The position numbers and the translations under genes are program-made. Shown in pieces: positions 48,293 through 57,357 of a stretch of DNA of 64,000 nucleotides (positions are counted from its first letter, which is position 1; each line of letters opens with the position of its first letter). Source of the stretch: JAJXSS01 sp964547135. Its GTDB lineage: Bacteria; Planctomycetota; Phycisphaerae; Phycisphaerales; Phycisphaeraceae. Below the pieces are notes generated by a model. It worked only from the letters and a program-made list of their open reading frames with translations, searched no databases and was not told the DNA's origin. The stretch spans positions 1 through 64,000 of the forward strand of contig CAZJMK010000011.1 in assembly GCA_964547135.1 (NCBI GenBank), written 5' to 3'.

Positions 48293-51067
48293 TCACGCCG
48301 CCACCTGATTGATCTGTTGCAACATCCACTCACCGGCACGGGTGGCGGGCATCGGCCTTGCCAGGTGATACCCCTGCACACGGTCCGCCCGTAATTCGCG
48401 CACACGCTCATATTGCCTTGCGTTTTCGATGCCTTCGACCGTCGCGCGAATGCCCAGGTCGTGTGCCAGCGTGATGATCGCCCGCATGGTTGACGCATAC
48501 TCGCTGCGCTCATCCATGTGTTGCACAAACGAGCGATCAATTTTCAATCCGTTGAGCGGAAACCGGTGCAGACACGACAGCGATGAAAACCCGGTGCCAA
48601 AGTCGTCCAACTCCAATTTCACCTGCATGCGTCGCAACTCTTCCAACGTGCCCAGCAGCCCGTGCGTGTTGTCCATCAAACTGCTTTCGGTGATTTCCAG
48701 GTGCAAAACACGCGGGTCCAGTCCGGTTTGATCCAATACCTGGCGCAGTGTTTGAGGCAACTGGGCCTGCGGGTCGAGTTGTTTGCGTGACACATTCACA
48801 TTGATCTGCAATGGCTCGGTGATTTGTGTCTGTTCCCGCCAATGCACCATCTGCTGTGCAGCTTCGCGCAACACCCATGCTCCGATCGGGCGGATCAACC
48901 CCGTTTCTTCCGCGATGGGAATGAACATGTCCGGGCTGATGCGTCCGCGCTGCGGGTGTTGCCAGCGCAACAGCGCTTCAAACCCCGCCGGCCTGCCGGT
49001 GCGCAGGTTGATCAGCGGTTGATATTCCAAATAAAGCTGCTGCCTTTCAATCGCTCTTCGCAGATCATTTTCTATCGACAGTCGATGACGAGCCTGCTGG
49101 TGCATGTTTTGATCAAACAACACACACCCCTGCACCGCGCTGTTGTGTTTGGCGCGATACATGGCCGTGTCCGCATCGCGGATCACTTCATCCGCCCGAC
49201 GATAAGCTGAGTGACTGGTGGTGATGCCGATGGACACAGCCGTGTAAACCTCGTGACCGAGTATGAAATAAGGCTGCGCCAGCACCTCCTGTAAACGCTT
49301 GGCAACCCACACCGCTGCCTCGGCATCGCGCACGCCTTCGAGCAACACCAAAAACTCATCGCCCCCATGCCTGGCTGCCAATCCCTTGATAAATCGGCCC
49401 TGGCCTGCGTCATGATTCAACCCATCCACCAAACGACGCGAAAGAGCAATCAGCAATTGGTCGCCGACGAGGTGACCCAGACTGTCGTTGATGAGCTTGA
49501 AACGATCCGAGTCCAAAAACATCACCGCAAAATGAAAAGCCGGGTCCGCCTGGTGCCTTTGCAAGGCTGCTTCCACCTGTTGGCGAAACGCCTCCCGATT
49601 GGGTAGGTCGGTCAGTCGATCCGACAAGGCCATGTGACGCAGCGTATCCTCCGCCTGTCGCTTTTGCGTGATGTCGTCAAAGGTCAGAATCACATAGTGT
49701 AATTTGCCATGACGGTCGATCACCGGGTCGGCATTGACCGACAGCCAGACCTTGTCATGTCGTCCCGCCACCTTCACGCCGATGATCTGATCACGCAGCG
49801 AAGTCCCCAAGCGCACCACATGACTGACCGGGTACTCTTCCACCGCCAGTGCTCGGCTTTCACCATCGACCAATCCCCAACTCACATCGGTGGCACGCTG
49901 ACCGATCATCTGATCTTCACGGACATTGAGTATTTCGCAGGCGCGATGATTGCACAAAAACATCGTGCCGTCGGGCGTCGCTGCCACCACCCCGGCGTTG
50001 GTCTGCATCAAAATCGTCCGCAGCCGGGCTTCGCTTTCGCGCAGTGCCTGTGCCTCGCGCTGACGCTCCACCACGACCACCGACAGCAACATGCTGGTGA
50101 GTGCGACCACGCCTAAAAACACCTGTAAGTTAAGCAATTGTTGATTCAACGGCTGATCGGCAAACGGCCCGATGTCATAAGCCGTGCTGACAATCGCGCC
50201 GGTCGCAATGAACAACGCCGTGAGCACCATCCAGCGTGGCCCAAGGCGCACCGCCACCCAGGCCATGAAGGGAAAAATCAGAAAATCGATCACCGGCCCG
50301 GGGTAGGCCAGCAGCACTGCGCCCAGTGCCCCGCCGACCAGTGACATCACGATCAACCGTCGCGTTGTCTGACCATCATTGGGCAGGGGCTGGTTCTGCC
50401 AGCGTGCAATGATGAACACCGCCGGCGTCACCAGCATCACCCCCACCCAATCCCCCGCCCACCAGGTCCACAAAGCAAAAACCAGTTCGTTTTTGATATC
50501 CGGGAAAGTCAGCAACAGGGCCGTCATACCGATGCCCGCACTGACCGCACAGCCGACCGCAGCCGTGATCGTCAGCCCCAGCGCATCGCGCACCCGATGC
50601 AGCATCTGATCCGGGTCGAACCACTTGCGATACAGCGCCGCCATCAGCAGCGTGCCGAGGCTCGAACCGCTGGCCGTCAACCACGCCGGCCCCCAAGGCA
50701 ACCCCACCACCAGGTTGCCCAGCGCCGCACCGATCAACAACCCCGGCCAAAGGTGCAGTCCGCCCAACAATAAAAACGCCATTGCCACGCCTGCCGGCGC
50801 CCACACCGGTGACACACTGCCATTAACCGTCCCCAGCAATAAACAGGGTTGTGCCGTGATGAAATACCCTGCCGCCAGGGCTGACATCAGCAGCAGACTA
50901 CGACCGGTGGGTCGGGGTAGTAATGCGTGAAATATCGTCAACAGTGGGCCGTGAAATCGACTCAGCTTGATACGCGGATCATGCCATGATGCGGTTGATT
51001 CGGTCCGCAGCGATTCCATGGCCGCCGGGGGTGCGGTGTCGGGGGTCGCAGCCGTGTTGTTGGACAT
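48293..51067 (-). CDS. MASE1-PAS-GGDEF-EAL membrane signalling protein
   Basis: Predicted cyclic-di-GMP enzyme. The 924-residue product has an N-terminal MASE1-like sensor with about eight membrane segments (about 50-330, e.g. CLLLGTVNGSVSPVWAPAGV), a PAS domain (about 355-470, ILMQTNAGVVAATPDGTMFL), a GGDEF domain (about 480-650) with an intact RHGGDEFLVLLEG, and an EAL domain (about 670-920) with GFEALLRWQHP and KLELDDFGTGFSSL. Both catalytic motifs look intact, so it could make or break the signal; an inhibitory RxxD site before GGDEF is absent. A link to motility and exopolysaccharide control is plausible given the locus. The start at 51067 is chosen over a TTG at 51124. Confidence 0.92.
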   Translation of the reverse strand: MSNNTAATPDTAPPAAMESLRTESTASWHDPRIKLSRFHGPLLTIFHALLPRPTGRSLLLMSALAAGYFITAQPCLLLGTVNGSVSPVWAPAGVAMAFLLLGGLHLWPGLLIGAALGNLVVGLPWGPAWLTASGSSLGTLLMAALYRKWFDPDQMLHRVRDALGLTITAAVGCAVSAGIGMTALLLTFPDIKNELVFALWTWWAGDWVGVMLVTPAVFIIARWQNQPLPNDGQTTRRLIVMSLVGGALGAVLLAYPGPVIDFLIFPFMAWVAVRLGPRWMVLTALFIATGAIVSTAYDIGPFADQPLNQQLLNLQVFLGVVALTSMLLSVVVVERQREAQALRESEARLRTILMQTNAGVVAATPDGTMFLCNHRACEILNVREDQMIGQRATDVSWGLVDGESRALAVEEYPVSHVVRLGTSLRDQIIGVKVAGRHDKVWLSVNADPVIDRHGKLHYVILTFDDITQKRQAEDTLRHMALSDRLTDLPNREAFRQQVEAALQRHQADPAFHFAVMFLDSDRFKLINDSLGHLVGDQLLIALSRRLVDGLNHDAGQGRFIKGLAARHGGDEFLVLLEGVRDAEAAVWVAKRLQEVLAQPYFILGHEVYTAVSIGITTSHSAYRRADEVIRDADTAMYRAKHNSAVQGCVLFDQNMHQQARHRLSIENDLRRAIERQQLYLEYQPLINLRTGRPAGFEALLRWQHPQRGRISPDMFIPIAEETGLIRPIGAWVLREAAQQMVHWREQTQITEPLQINVNVSRKQLDPQAQLPQTLRQVLDQTGLDPRVLHLEITESSLMDNTHGLLGTLEELRRMQVKLELDDFGTGFSSLSCLHRFPLNGLKIDRSFVQHMDERSEYASTMRAIITLAHDLGIRATVEGIENARQYERVRELRADRVQGYHLARPMPATRAGEWMLQQINQVAA

Positions 51068-51444
51068 TGTCGCTGGCAATACACGCCTCACTTCAACATA
51101 GCCGTACCCCACACCCTTGAACAACGCTGGTTCCGGGTGTGGTCCCTACAGGTATGGGTCGGTTGCCTAGTTGCGGCAAATCACGTGAAAACCGTTACCG
51201 CTGGTGCGATGTCAACCTTGCGGGTTGTCGCAGTCGTTGCAATCGGCACAGCAGGTTTATATGGACGCAGATTGGAGGAAGTGGCCGAGTGATGACGTAG
51301 GGTGGGTCAAGCGAGTCCGCGAGCGGACCCACCAATGACGTGATGGATGATGGATAATGGTTAATGGATAATGTTCGAACACAGAGTTGATGGACGTAAA
51401 CCTGCTCTGAACATAATCCATCATCCTTTATCCATGATCCATCA
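51068..51444. other. Gap between the GGDEF-EAL gene and the SPFH/ABC locus
   Basis: About 380 bases. Unique sequence to 51260, then AAGTGGCCGAGTG, a GGGTGGGTCAAGCGAGTCCG palindrome with GAGCGGACCCACC (51300-51333), and the TCCATCATCC hairpin (51341-51444). No gene is seen. Confidence 0.7.
51341..51444. repeat. Hairpin with GGATAATGGATGATGG-type arms
   Basis: The left arm TGATGGATGATGGATAATGG and TTAATGGATAATG pairs with the right arm CATAATCCATCATCC and TTTATCCATGATCCATC, around a loop of about 40 bases. The arms are made of 7-base units (TGGATAA / TGGATGA). Related half-arms occur at about 48228-48258 and 24833-24848. Confidence 0.72.
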
Positions 51445-53370
51445 TTACTGCCGTTGCGTCTGCACAGGCACCCGGGGTTGGGTCGGCGCAGCCGGGGCGG
51501 GGGTGAGTTCAACGCCTGTGGGTACGGGGAACGCACGTGCCGGGTCCAGGCCGATCTCTTTGCTCTGTTCTTCAAACGCTGTCCGCAGACGTTGATACAC
51601 CCGGCCCTGCAACACCGTCGGCGTGTTCCGCCAGATGCGCGCCTTGAGCAAAATGTCTTCCGCACTGTTGATCGGGGCCATCATCAACCCGATGTAGGTT
51701 TCCGCCACCACCTGATCAAACGGCAGAAACGCCATGCGCCGCTGATCCAGGTTCGGGTTGGCCACCGCACGCGCCTGATTTTTTTCATGCGCCAGTTTGG
51801 CCATCTGCACCGAATGTTCAAACACCTCCAGCCGATTGTTCGCAAGTCCCTGCGTGAACGCCTGAATCAGCATCGAATCAATGAACTGGCGGGCAAAACT
51901 CAACTGATCAATATTCTCCGACAATTCACCGAACACCAGTTCCACCAAGGGCTGCGTGTATTTGCCGCTGGCGATACGTTCAGGCCGACTGCCGTAAAGC
52001 TCGCGCACGCGCTGGTAATAACGATTGGCTTCCTCCTGCGATCCGTACAGGTATGACCACACAATGGCCTTGAGCAGAAAATTCTCATGACCAGCCTGGT
52101 AACTTTCCTTGGGGTTGCCCCGCCATTCACGTGCCATTAAATCACTGATCGCCAATTCCCACGCCTTTTCATAAGCCGGGATGAACCGCGGGTCCGGCAG
52201 CAGATCCAAACGACCGGTGAACGGATCAAAATTCACCCGTCCCGAATCGGTCAGCGATTGCAGACTGTGCACCACCTGCCGATAGGTGTTGAGCAGGTCC
52301 ACCTGCTGACTGCCCTTGATTTCCCCCGCCACGCGCGTGCCCATCGCATTCCAATACAGCGCCTGCGCCGCCGGGTGACGAAAATCCAGCGGACCAAAAC
52401 CAAACCCGCCTTCGGCTTCAGGCAGCATCAATTCCAGCATGAACGCCGGGTCCATGAAGTAATCATCACGCAACGCCTGTTTGCGTAAATACGGCAGCAG
52501 CGCGTCCCACGCCGTCGCCAAGGCCGGCCGTTGATACAACTCCACCAGGCGACGATCAAAAATATCAGGGCGCTCGTTGCTGGAAAGCCCCAGGGCCGTC
52601 GCGTCCTCCGACTGTTTGAACATCACCAGCCGACCGACCTGTCGCAGCAGCCGAGTGTCGATGTCAAACCCCAGTCGATTCAACTCGGCCAGCAACTGTT
52701 CGACCTGTGGCGAGGCTTTGCGCAACTCTGAAAGTGTGTCCGGCGCAGCAACAATTTTCCTCCAGGGTTCAACCACTTTTTGAATGTCATTGGACCCGAT
52801 CGGCGCACCGAGCAGCTCATGCCACTCTTCCGCGAGTCTGCGCTTGTAGTACCAGTGCATGTCGTCCATGAACCCGCCGACTTTATGGAAAAAGATGTAG
52901 CCCAGTTCCTTGTAAAGCTGCACATTTCGCGGATTCAGCGGAATGCCCCGGTCACGCAAAAGTCGTATGCCCTTGTTGACCCAATCCCACCGTTCCTGCG
53001 GCGTGTACGTGGCGACGGAAATGTTGTACGCCATGTTCCAGGCATGAAACACCCACACCGAGGCAAACGACGGTTGCAGCGTCGTGATCCACTCCGCCAA
53101 TGAGTTGGCTTCGTAAAACTTACCCTGCTCTTTGAGCTTGTTGGTGCGATACCACAAAATGTCCGCCACGAGTCCGCGAAACGCGCCCATCGCCGCCGTG
53201 GTCACCGTCGTGAGCGTGGCCTGTCCCTGCACCGCCTTTGCCGGAAGTTCCGAATGAAACTGCTGATCGATCCGTTGCGCACGAATCGGCCCACTGAGCA
53301 TCGCCGCCGCCCCCAGCAGCACCACCATGCCCACCACACACAGAAGTTGAATCCAATGATTGCGCGTCAT
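51445..53370 (-). CDS. Large membrane-anchored helical protein of the SPFH/ABC locus, unknown function
   Basis: The 641-residue product is not recognised as a characterised family. Seen: one N-terminal membrane segment (about 8-28, LLCVVGMVVLLGAAAMLSGP), then an extracytoplasmic, alpha-helical repeat-like body that looks TPR-like in places: FRGLVADILWYRTNKLKEQG (about 64-84), SLAEWITTLQPSFASVWVFH (about 90-110), and ELGYIFFHKVGGFMDDMHWY. The C-terminus is a Pro/Gln/Thr-rich tail. It is the last gene of the minus-strand series of SPFH proteins, ABC ATPase and permease, so it may be a periplasmic partner of that machine. Similar proteins seem common in planctomycetes, which is from memory. Confidence 0.72.
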   Translation of the reverse strand: MTRNHWIQLLCVVGMVVLLGAAAMLSGPIRAQRIDQQFHSELPAKAVQGQATLTTVTTAAMGAFRGLVADILWYRTNKLKEQGKFYEANSLAEWITTLQPSFASVWVFHAWNMAYNISVATYTPQERWDWVNKGIRLLRDRGIPLNPRNVQLYKELGYIFFHKVGGFMDDMHWYYKRRLAEEWHELLGAPIGSNDIQKVVEPWRKIVAAPDTLSELRKASPQVEQLLAELNRLGFDIDTRLLRQVGRLVMFKQSEDATALGLSSNERPDIFDRRLVELYQRPALATAWDALLPYLRKQALRDDYFMDPAFMLELMLPEAEGGFGFGPLDFRHPAAQALYWNAMGTRVAGEIKGSQQVDLLNTYRQVVHSLQSLTDSGRVNFDPFTGRLDLLPDPRFIPAYEKAWELAISDLMAREWRGNPKESYQAGHENFLLKAIVWSYLYGSQEEANRYYQRVRELYGSRPERIASGKYTQPLVELVFGELSENIDQLSFARQFIDSMLIQAFTQGLANNRLEVFEHSVQMAKLAHEKNQARAVANPNLDQRRMAFLPFDQVVAETYIGLMMAPINSAEDILLKARIWRNTPTVLQGRVYQRLRTAFEEQSKEIGLDPARAFPVPTGVELTPAPAAPTQPRVPVQTQRQ

Positions 53371-53409
53371 GTTCGGGGCGAATCGGTTAATTGGTTAACA
53401 GGTTGGTCA

Positions 53410-53472
53410 GACGCCGAGCCCTTCAGGGCCGGATGATCGTTGAATGAAACCGGGGCTAAAGCCCTCGGCGTC
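53410..53472. repeat. GACGCCG cloverleaf-like repeat, copy A9
   Basis: GACGCCGAGCCCTTCAGGG, GCCGGATGATCG, loop, ACCGGGGCTAAAGCCC and TCGGCGTC. It sits between the ABC-2 permease gene and the large helical protein gene, with CGGTTAATTGGTTAAC units beside it. Confidence 0.82.
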
Positions 53473-53516
53473 ATTTTTTTCCATGGTTTATTTCTCTGCA
53501 CTCGACCACTTTCTAT

Positions 53517-55358
53517 TCACTGCGTTACCGTCGCCAGTTCACGTCGTTTCAATATCCACCAGCCGACCAGCCCGGTCAATCCGCAACCCAGCACCCCCAG
53601 CGACAAGCTCGCCCTGCCCACCAATTCCCCCGTCACCACCCGGCCGTCGGCCAATAACGTTGACGGACTGAACTTGCTCAGCGACGGCATCATCCATATC
53701 ACCAAATTCCCCAGCCCGCCGACCACCATTTTGAACGCCTCATTGAATTTGCCGGCAATCAAGTGCCCGATCAGTGTCGCGGGCCAGCCGGCGATTTTTT
53801 CCCACCAACCCGCTCCCTCCAGCCCGGTGGCCCCGAAGTTGCCCACCGCTTCGCCCAAAAACCCGCTGCCGCTGCCCACCAGATACACCAACATGCAAAG
53901 CAGGCACGCCACCGGGAAACCCAAAAACGTACCCGCTGCCAGACCGAGCATCGCCAGAAACGCTAATTGCCACCAAATCAGTACGAGCGACCGTACCATG
54001 TTGTTTTCAAACCCGCCTACGCGATACAACAATTCCAACCCCTCGCCGGGCGTGAAACTCACGCTGCCGGCCGGGGTCGTTCGCGGGTCCATCAAATTGA
54101 CATGGGCAATGGTCAGTTCCAATTGCCCCTGCTCATTGATCAATTCCGCAGGCAACGGTATCACCGAAAACTGATCGTGGGCCACATCGATCTGCATCGG
54201 CAAACCCTCCGCCGACAACGGCCAGGGTCGCCCGTTGATCGCAAACGCCAAATACACCTTGCCGTCCTCCGGCGACTGCGAAGCCCTCGGTTTCATCCGT
54301 AACTGCAACGGCACCCCCGCCTGTTTGGCGCGCTGCAATCCGCCAAACACAAACGTCTGCGTGCCCATCGGCGGAACCGTGTACCAGCGCGTCAGAATCA
54401 CACTGCGAATCGCATTGATGTCCGCCTGTGACAATTCCTTGGGCTGCTGATCGGTGCCGAATTTTTCCGGGTTTTCACGACGCAACTGCGCCAGTCGTTG
54501 CGTGAACAATTCCTGAAAGTTCATCGTCGTCGGCATGGCCGCTTCGACCGACCGCCGGGCGGATAACACTTCATAATCGACCGTCGCCCGGTCCACCGCG
54601 TCCGCCGCCGGCTGGGTTTGCAACACCTTGGCGAACACGTAAATGCCCCCGCCCGCAGCCGACAACAACCATAAATTGAGCAGCACAATGCCCAGCCATT
54701 TGCCCGCCAGGTATTGCCCGCGACCGATCGGCTTGCTGAAGGTCAGGTAAATCTGCTTCTGACGAATTTCATTGCAAATCGTGCCCGCTGCCAGAAACAC
54801 CGTCATCAGCGACAGCAATACCCCCGTGCCCGAAATCGCCCAACTCAAAAAGGTTTTGAGGCGATAGTTGAGCAGCTCCCGCGGGTCCATCAGCAGCGGC
54901 AATATCGGCACCAGCACCGCCACGCCCACAATGAACACCAAGGCCACTTTCATCCGCACCGCTTCATCGACAAGTGTGCGTGCCACGCCGATGATCGGAT
55001 GTGAGCCGGACAAAACCACCCGCAGCAAAAGCAAACCCAGCGCGAACATCAAACCCATCGACCACACGCCGCCCAACCCGATCGCCCAGCCCTGTGCCCC
55101 GCGTGCCCACAACCCCCAAACGACCAGGGCCATGAGGTTGGAACCGATCACCACCCCAGCCGACCACTTCACCCAGCGACGATCGCGCCATAACCACATG
55201 CCCAGGTACACCCAAAGCAGTGCCGTCAACCCCGCGCCCAGCCCCAACCACTGCGCCAACCCCGCAGCCCCCTGTGCCGCGATCAATGGCGCAACGACCA
55301 CCGCCAGCGCCACCAGCGCTGTGAGCACCGCCCACCATGTCCAAACTTTTGCTTTCAT
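53517..55358 (-). CDS. ABC-2 type membrane permease with a large external domain
   Basis: The 613-residue product has an N-terminal hydrophobic half (several membrane segments, about 5-130 and 150-330), a large soluble insertion (about 270-450) and a C-terminal pair of membrane segments (ALVLIWWQLAFLAMLGLAAG and GFPVACLLCMLVYLVGSG). The segment TICNEIRQKQIYLTFSKPIG then RGQYLAGKWLG is the ABC-2/NosY-like core and is shared with the permease at 62446 (TVVSKPVPRPLFVLGKYLG). It probably forms a transporter with the ATPase encoded next to it. The start at 55358 (MKAKVWTWW) is chosen on topology; SD is not clear. Confidence 0.82.
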   Translation of the reverse strand: MKAKVWTWWAVLTALVALAVVVAPLIAAQGAAGLAQWLGLGAGLTALLWVYLGMWLWRDRRWVKWSAGVVIGSNLMALVVWGLWARGAQGWAIGLGGVWSMGLMFALGLLLLRVVLSGSHPIIGVARTLVDEAVRMKVALVFIVGVAVLVPILPLLMDPRELLNYRLKTFLSWAISGTGVLLSLMTVFLAAGTICNEIRQKQIYLTFSKPIGRGQYLAGKWLGIVLLNLWLLSAAGGGIYVFAKVLQTQPAADAVDRATVDYEVLSARRSVEAAMPTTMNFQELFTQRLAQLRRENPEKFGTDQQPKELSQADINAIRSVILTRWYTVPPMGTQTFVFGGLQRAKQAGVPLQLRMKPRASQSPEDGKVYLAFAINGRPWPLSAEGLPMQIDVAHDQFSVIPLPAELINEQGQLELTIAHVNLMDPRTTPAGSVSFTPGEGLELLYRVGGFENNMVRSLVLIWWQLAFLAMLGLAAGTFLGFPVACLLCMLVYLVGSGSGFLGEAVGNFGATGLEGAGWWEKIAGWPATLIGHLIAGKFNEAFKMVVGGLGNLVIWMMPSLSKFSPSTLLADGRVVTGELVGRASLSLGVLGCGLTGLVGWWILKRRELATVTQ

Positions 55359-55599
55359 TGCTGAATCACTGTCGGGGTGCATGTGGGCAGGCGTTGCTAT
55401 CAACCCACTGCGGTTTTCGTCTGTGGCACCCAAAGCGTTTCAATACATTGCTTGATACCACTCGTGGCGCTGGCTTATCAATGCGAGGTTCGCTGAATCG
55501 GAGGGCTTCCACAACCAGCCTTTTTTCTCAATTCGAAATTCGACGGCTTCAACAGCGGGGCTTCCCGCTCAATTCGAAATTCGAAATTCGAAATCAGTT

Positions 55600-57147
55600 T
55601 TATTTGTCTCCCTTTTTCTCCTGCTCGTCCTCTTCGTAAGCCGGCGTCTGTGTCAGTGCATCCAAAAACGAAGTATCCGGCTTTTCTTCATCACCCTCAC
55701 CCGCCACCTGCTTTGCCGATACCTGCGACGTCGGCTGGTTTTTTACCGGGGCCGGGGGCGGGGGCGGGGCCGGGGTGTCGCTTTCATTTTTCCACTGATT
55801 GCCCAGTTGATTGATCGCGGCCAATTCCTCCGCGGTGGGCGGGGCTTCAAACGCATCCGCATTGTGACCGGCAGGTTGAATGGGCGATGTCGAAACTTGC
55901 GTGCTGCCTGGCGCGGGTGGCGGGGTTTCTTCCGCTTTGCTCCACTGCGAACCCATCAAATCCGCCAGGGCTGATTCATCGACCTGTTCTTCCACTTTTG
56001 GCGATGTCGGCACGGCCGCTCCCGATGCCACGGTCATACCGCCTGCTACAGCCGCTGCGCCGATCCCTGCACCCGCAGCCGTCGTATTGGCCGAGTTCGT
56101 AGTCGTCGCCTTCGCCGGGGGTGTTGTTTGTGTGAGTGATTCGAGCACCCGCTGCGGCTCCACCGATTCGGTTTTCGTCGCTCCCGAGCGATCCGCCAAA
56201 AAGTCCGCAATCGCGCCGGTGTTGCGTGCCCCCGAAGTCTGCGCTCCCTCGGCCTGGGCCTGGGTGACGATATCCAAAAAAAATGCTTCGAGTGATTGCC
56301 GGGGTTGCTGCACCCGGTCCAAATGCTTGCCGCGTTGTTCGAGCAACTGTTCAATCGCGTTGATCGTGTCGCCGTCGAGTACCGGGGCTTCGAGGGTGGT
56401 TTTATCCTGCCGGGTGAGCAATTCATCGGTCGTGCCCAGTGCTCTGATTTTTCCGCCGAACATGATCGCCACGCGGTCGCACACATCCTCCACATCCGAC
56501 AGCAGGTGCGAGCAAAGAATGATGGTTTTGCCCCGCCGTGATAGTTCGAGAATGAGGTCCTTGATCTGCCTGGTGCCGATCGGGTCCATGCCTGTCGTCG
56601 GCTCATCGAGGATCAATAAATCCGGGTCGTTGATCAACGCCTGTGCCAAGCCGATGCGCCGCTGCATGCCCTTGGAATATTCCCCCACCGCCCGCCGTTG
56701 CACGCCCTCCAGCCCGACCATTTCCAGCAGCTTGTCAATGCGCTGCCGGCGTTGCGTCGCATCCAAATGAAACAATCGCCCGTAGTAATCAAGGGTTTCC
56801 CGTGCATTGAGGAACCGGTACAGGTACGAGTCCTCCGGCAAATACCCAATGCGTTTTTTCGTGGCCACGTCCTCCGGCGACTTGCCGAACACCACCACCT
56901 TGCCAGCCGACGGTCGAAGCAACCCCAGCGTCAGTTTGATCGTCGTCGATTTGCCCGAACCATTAGGCCCAAGCAAACCAAACACCTCACCCCGGCGAAT
57001 GTCAAAGTGGATGCCATCAACCGCCTTGGCCTTGGCGCGCAGCCAAAAGTCACGGAACACCTTGGTCAATGCCACCGCATGCACCACCACCTCGCCGGGG
57101 TCGGTCGTGCGCACGGAAGTCGGTTGGGTAGCGGTGAGTGTGGTCAT
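55600..57147 (-). CDS. ABC transporter ATPase with a long low-complexity C-terminal tail
   Basis: The 515-residue product has a normal ABC-2-type ATPase (about 20-305): Walker A GLLGPNGSGKSTTIKL, Q-loop region GYLPEDSYLYRFLNARE, signature YSKGMQRRIGLAQAL, Walker B LLILDEPTTGMD, and H-loop IILCSHLLSDVEDV. The remaining 200 residues are unusual: Ala/Thr/Pro-rich low complexity with two similar acidic blocks, ESALADLMGSQWSKAEETPP and LAAINQLGNQWKNESDTPAP, ending in a charged tail. These blocks may bind partners. It is flanked by the permease (241 bases downstream) and an SPFH gene (210 bases upstream). Confidence 0.88.
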   Translation of the reverse strand: MTTLTATQPTSVRTTDPGEVVVHAVALTKVFRDFWLRAKAKAVDGIHFDIRRGEVFGLLGPNGSGKSTTIKLTLGLLRPSAGKVVVFGKSPEDVATKKRIGYLPEDSYLYRFLNARETLDYYGRLFHLDATQRRQRIDKLLEMVGLEGVQRRAVGEYSKGMQRRIGLAQALINDPDLLILDEPTTGMDPIGTRQIKDLILELSRRGKTIILCSHLLSDVEDVCDRVAIMFGGKIRALGTTDELLTRQDKTTLEAPVLDGDTINAIEQLLEQRGKHLDRVQQPRQSLEAFFLDIVTQAQAEGAQTSGARNTGAIADFLADRSGATKTESVEPQRVLESLTQTTPPAKATTTNSANTTAAGAGIGAAAVAGGMTVASGAAVPTSPKVEEQVDESALADLMGSQWSKAEETPPPAPGSTQVSTSPIQPAGHNADAFEAPPTAEELAAINQLGNQWKNESDTPAPPPPPAPVKNQPTSQVSAKQVAGEGDEEKPDTSFLDALTQTPAYEEDEQEKKGDK

Positions 57148-57187
57148 GGTGATGGTGAATCGGTTGGTCGGTGAATCGGTGAATCAA

Positions 57188-57249
57188 ACGCCGAGCACTT
57201 TAGGGCCGGATGATCGTCGGAAGAATCCGGGGCTAAAGCCCTCGGCGTC
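57188..57249. repeat. GACGCCG cloverleaf-like repeat, copy A10
   Basis: ACGCCGAGCACTTTAGGGC, GGATGATCGTCGG, AATCCGGGGCTAAAGCCC and TCGGCGTC, between the ATPase gene and the SPFH gene. A CCAAGCC element in reverse (57280-57324) follows. Confidence 0.8.
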
Positions 57250-57357
57250 TCGGCCACTTGGCCACTGCTTTCCGTCAGATACCCAAGTCCTCGTCCGCCT
57301 GCGGCGACCTCGTCCTTGGCTTGGCAAATCCGAAATTCGAAATTCCAAATTCGAAAT

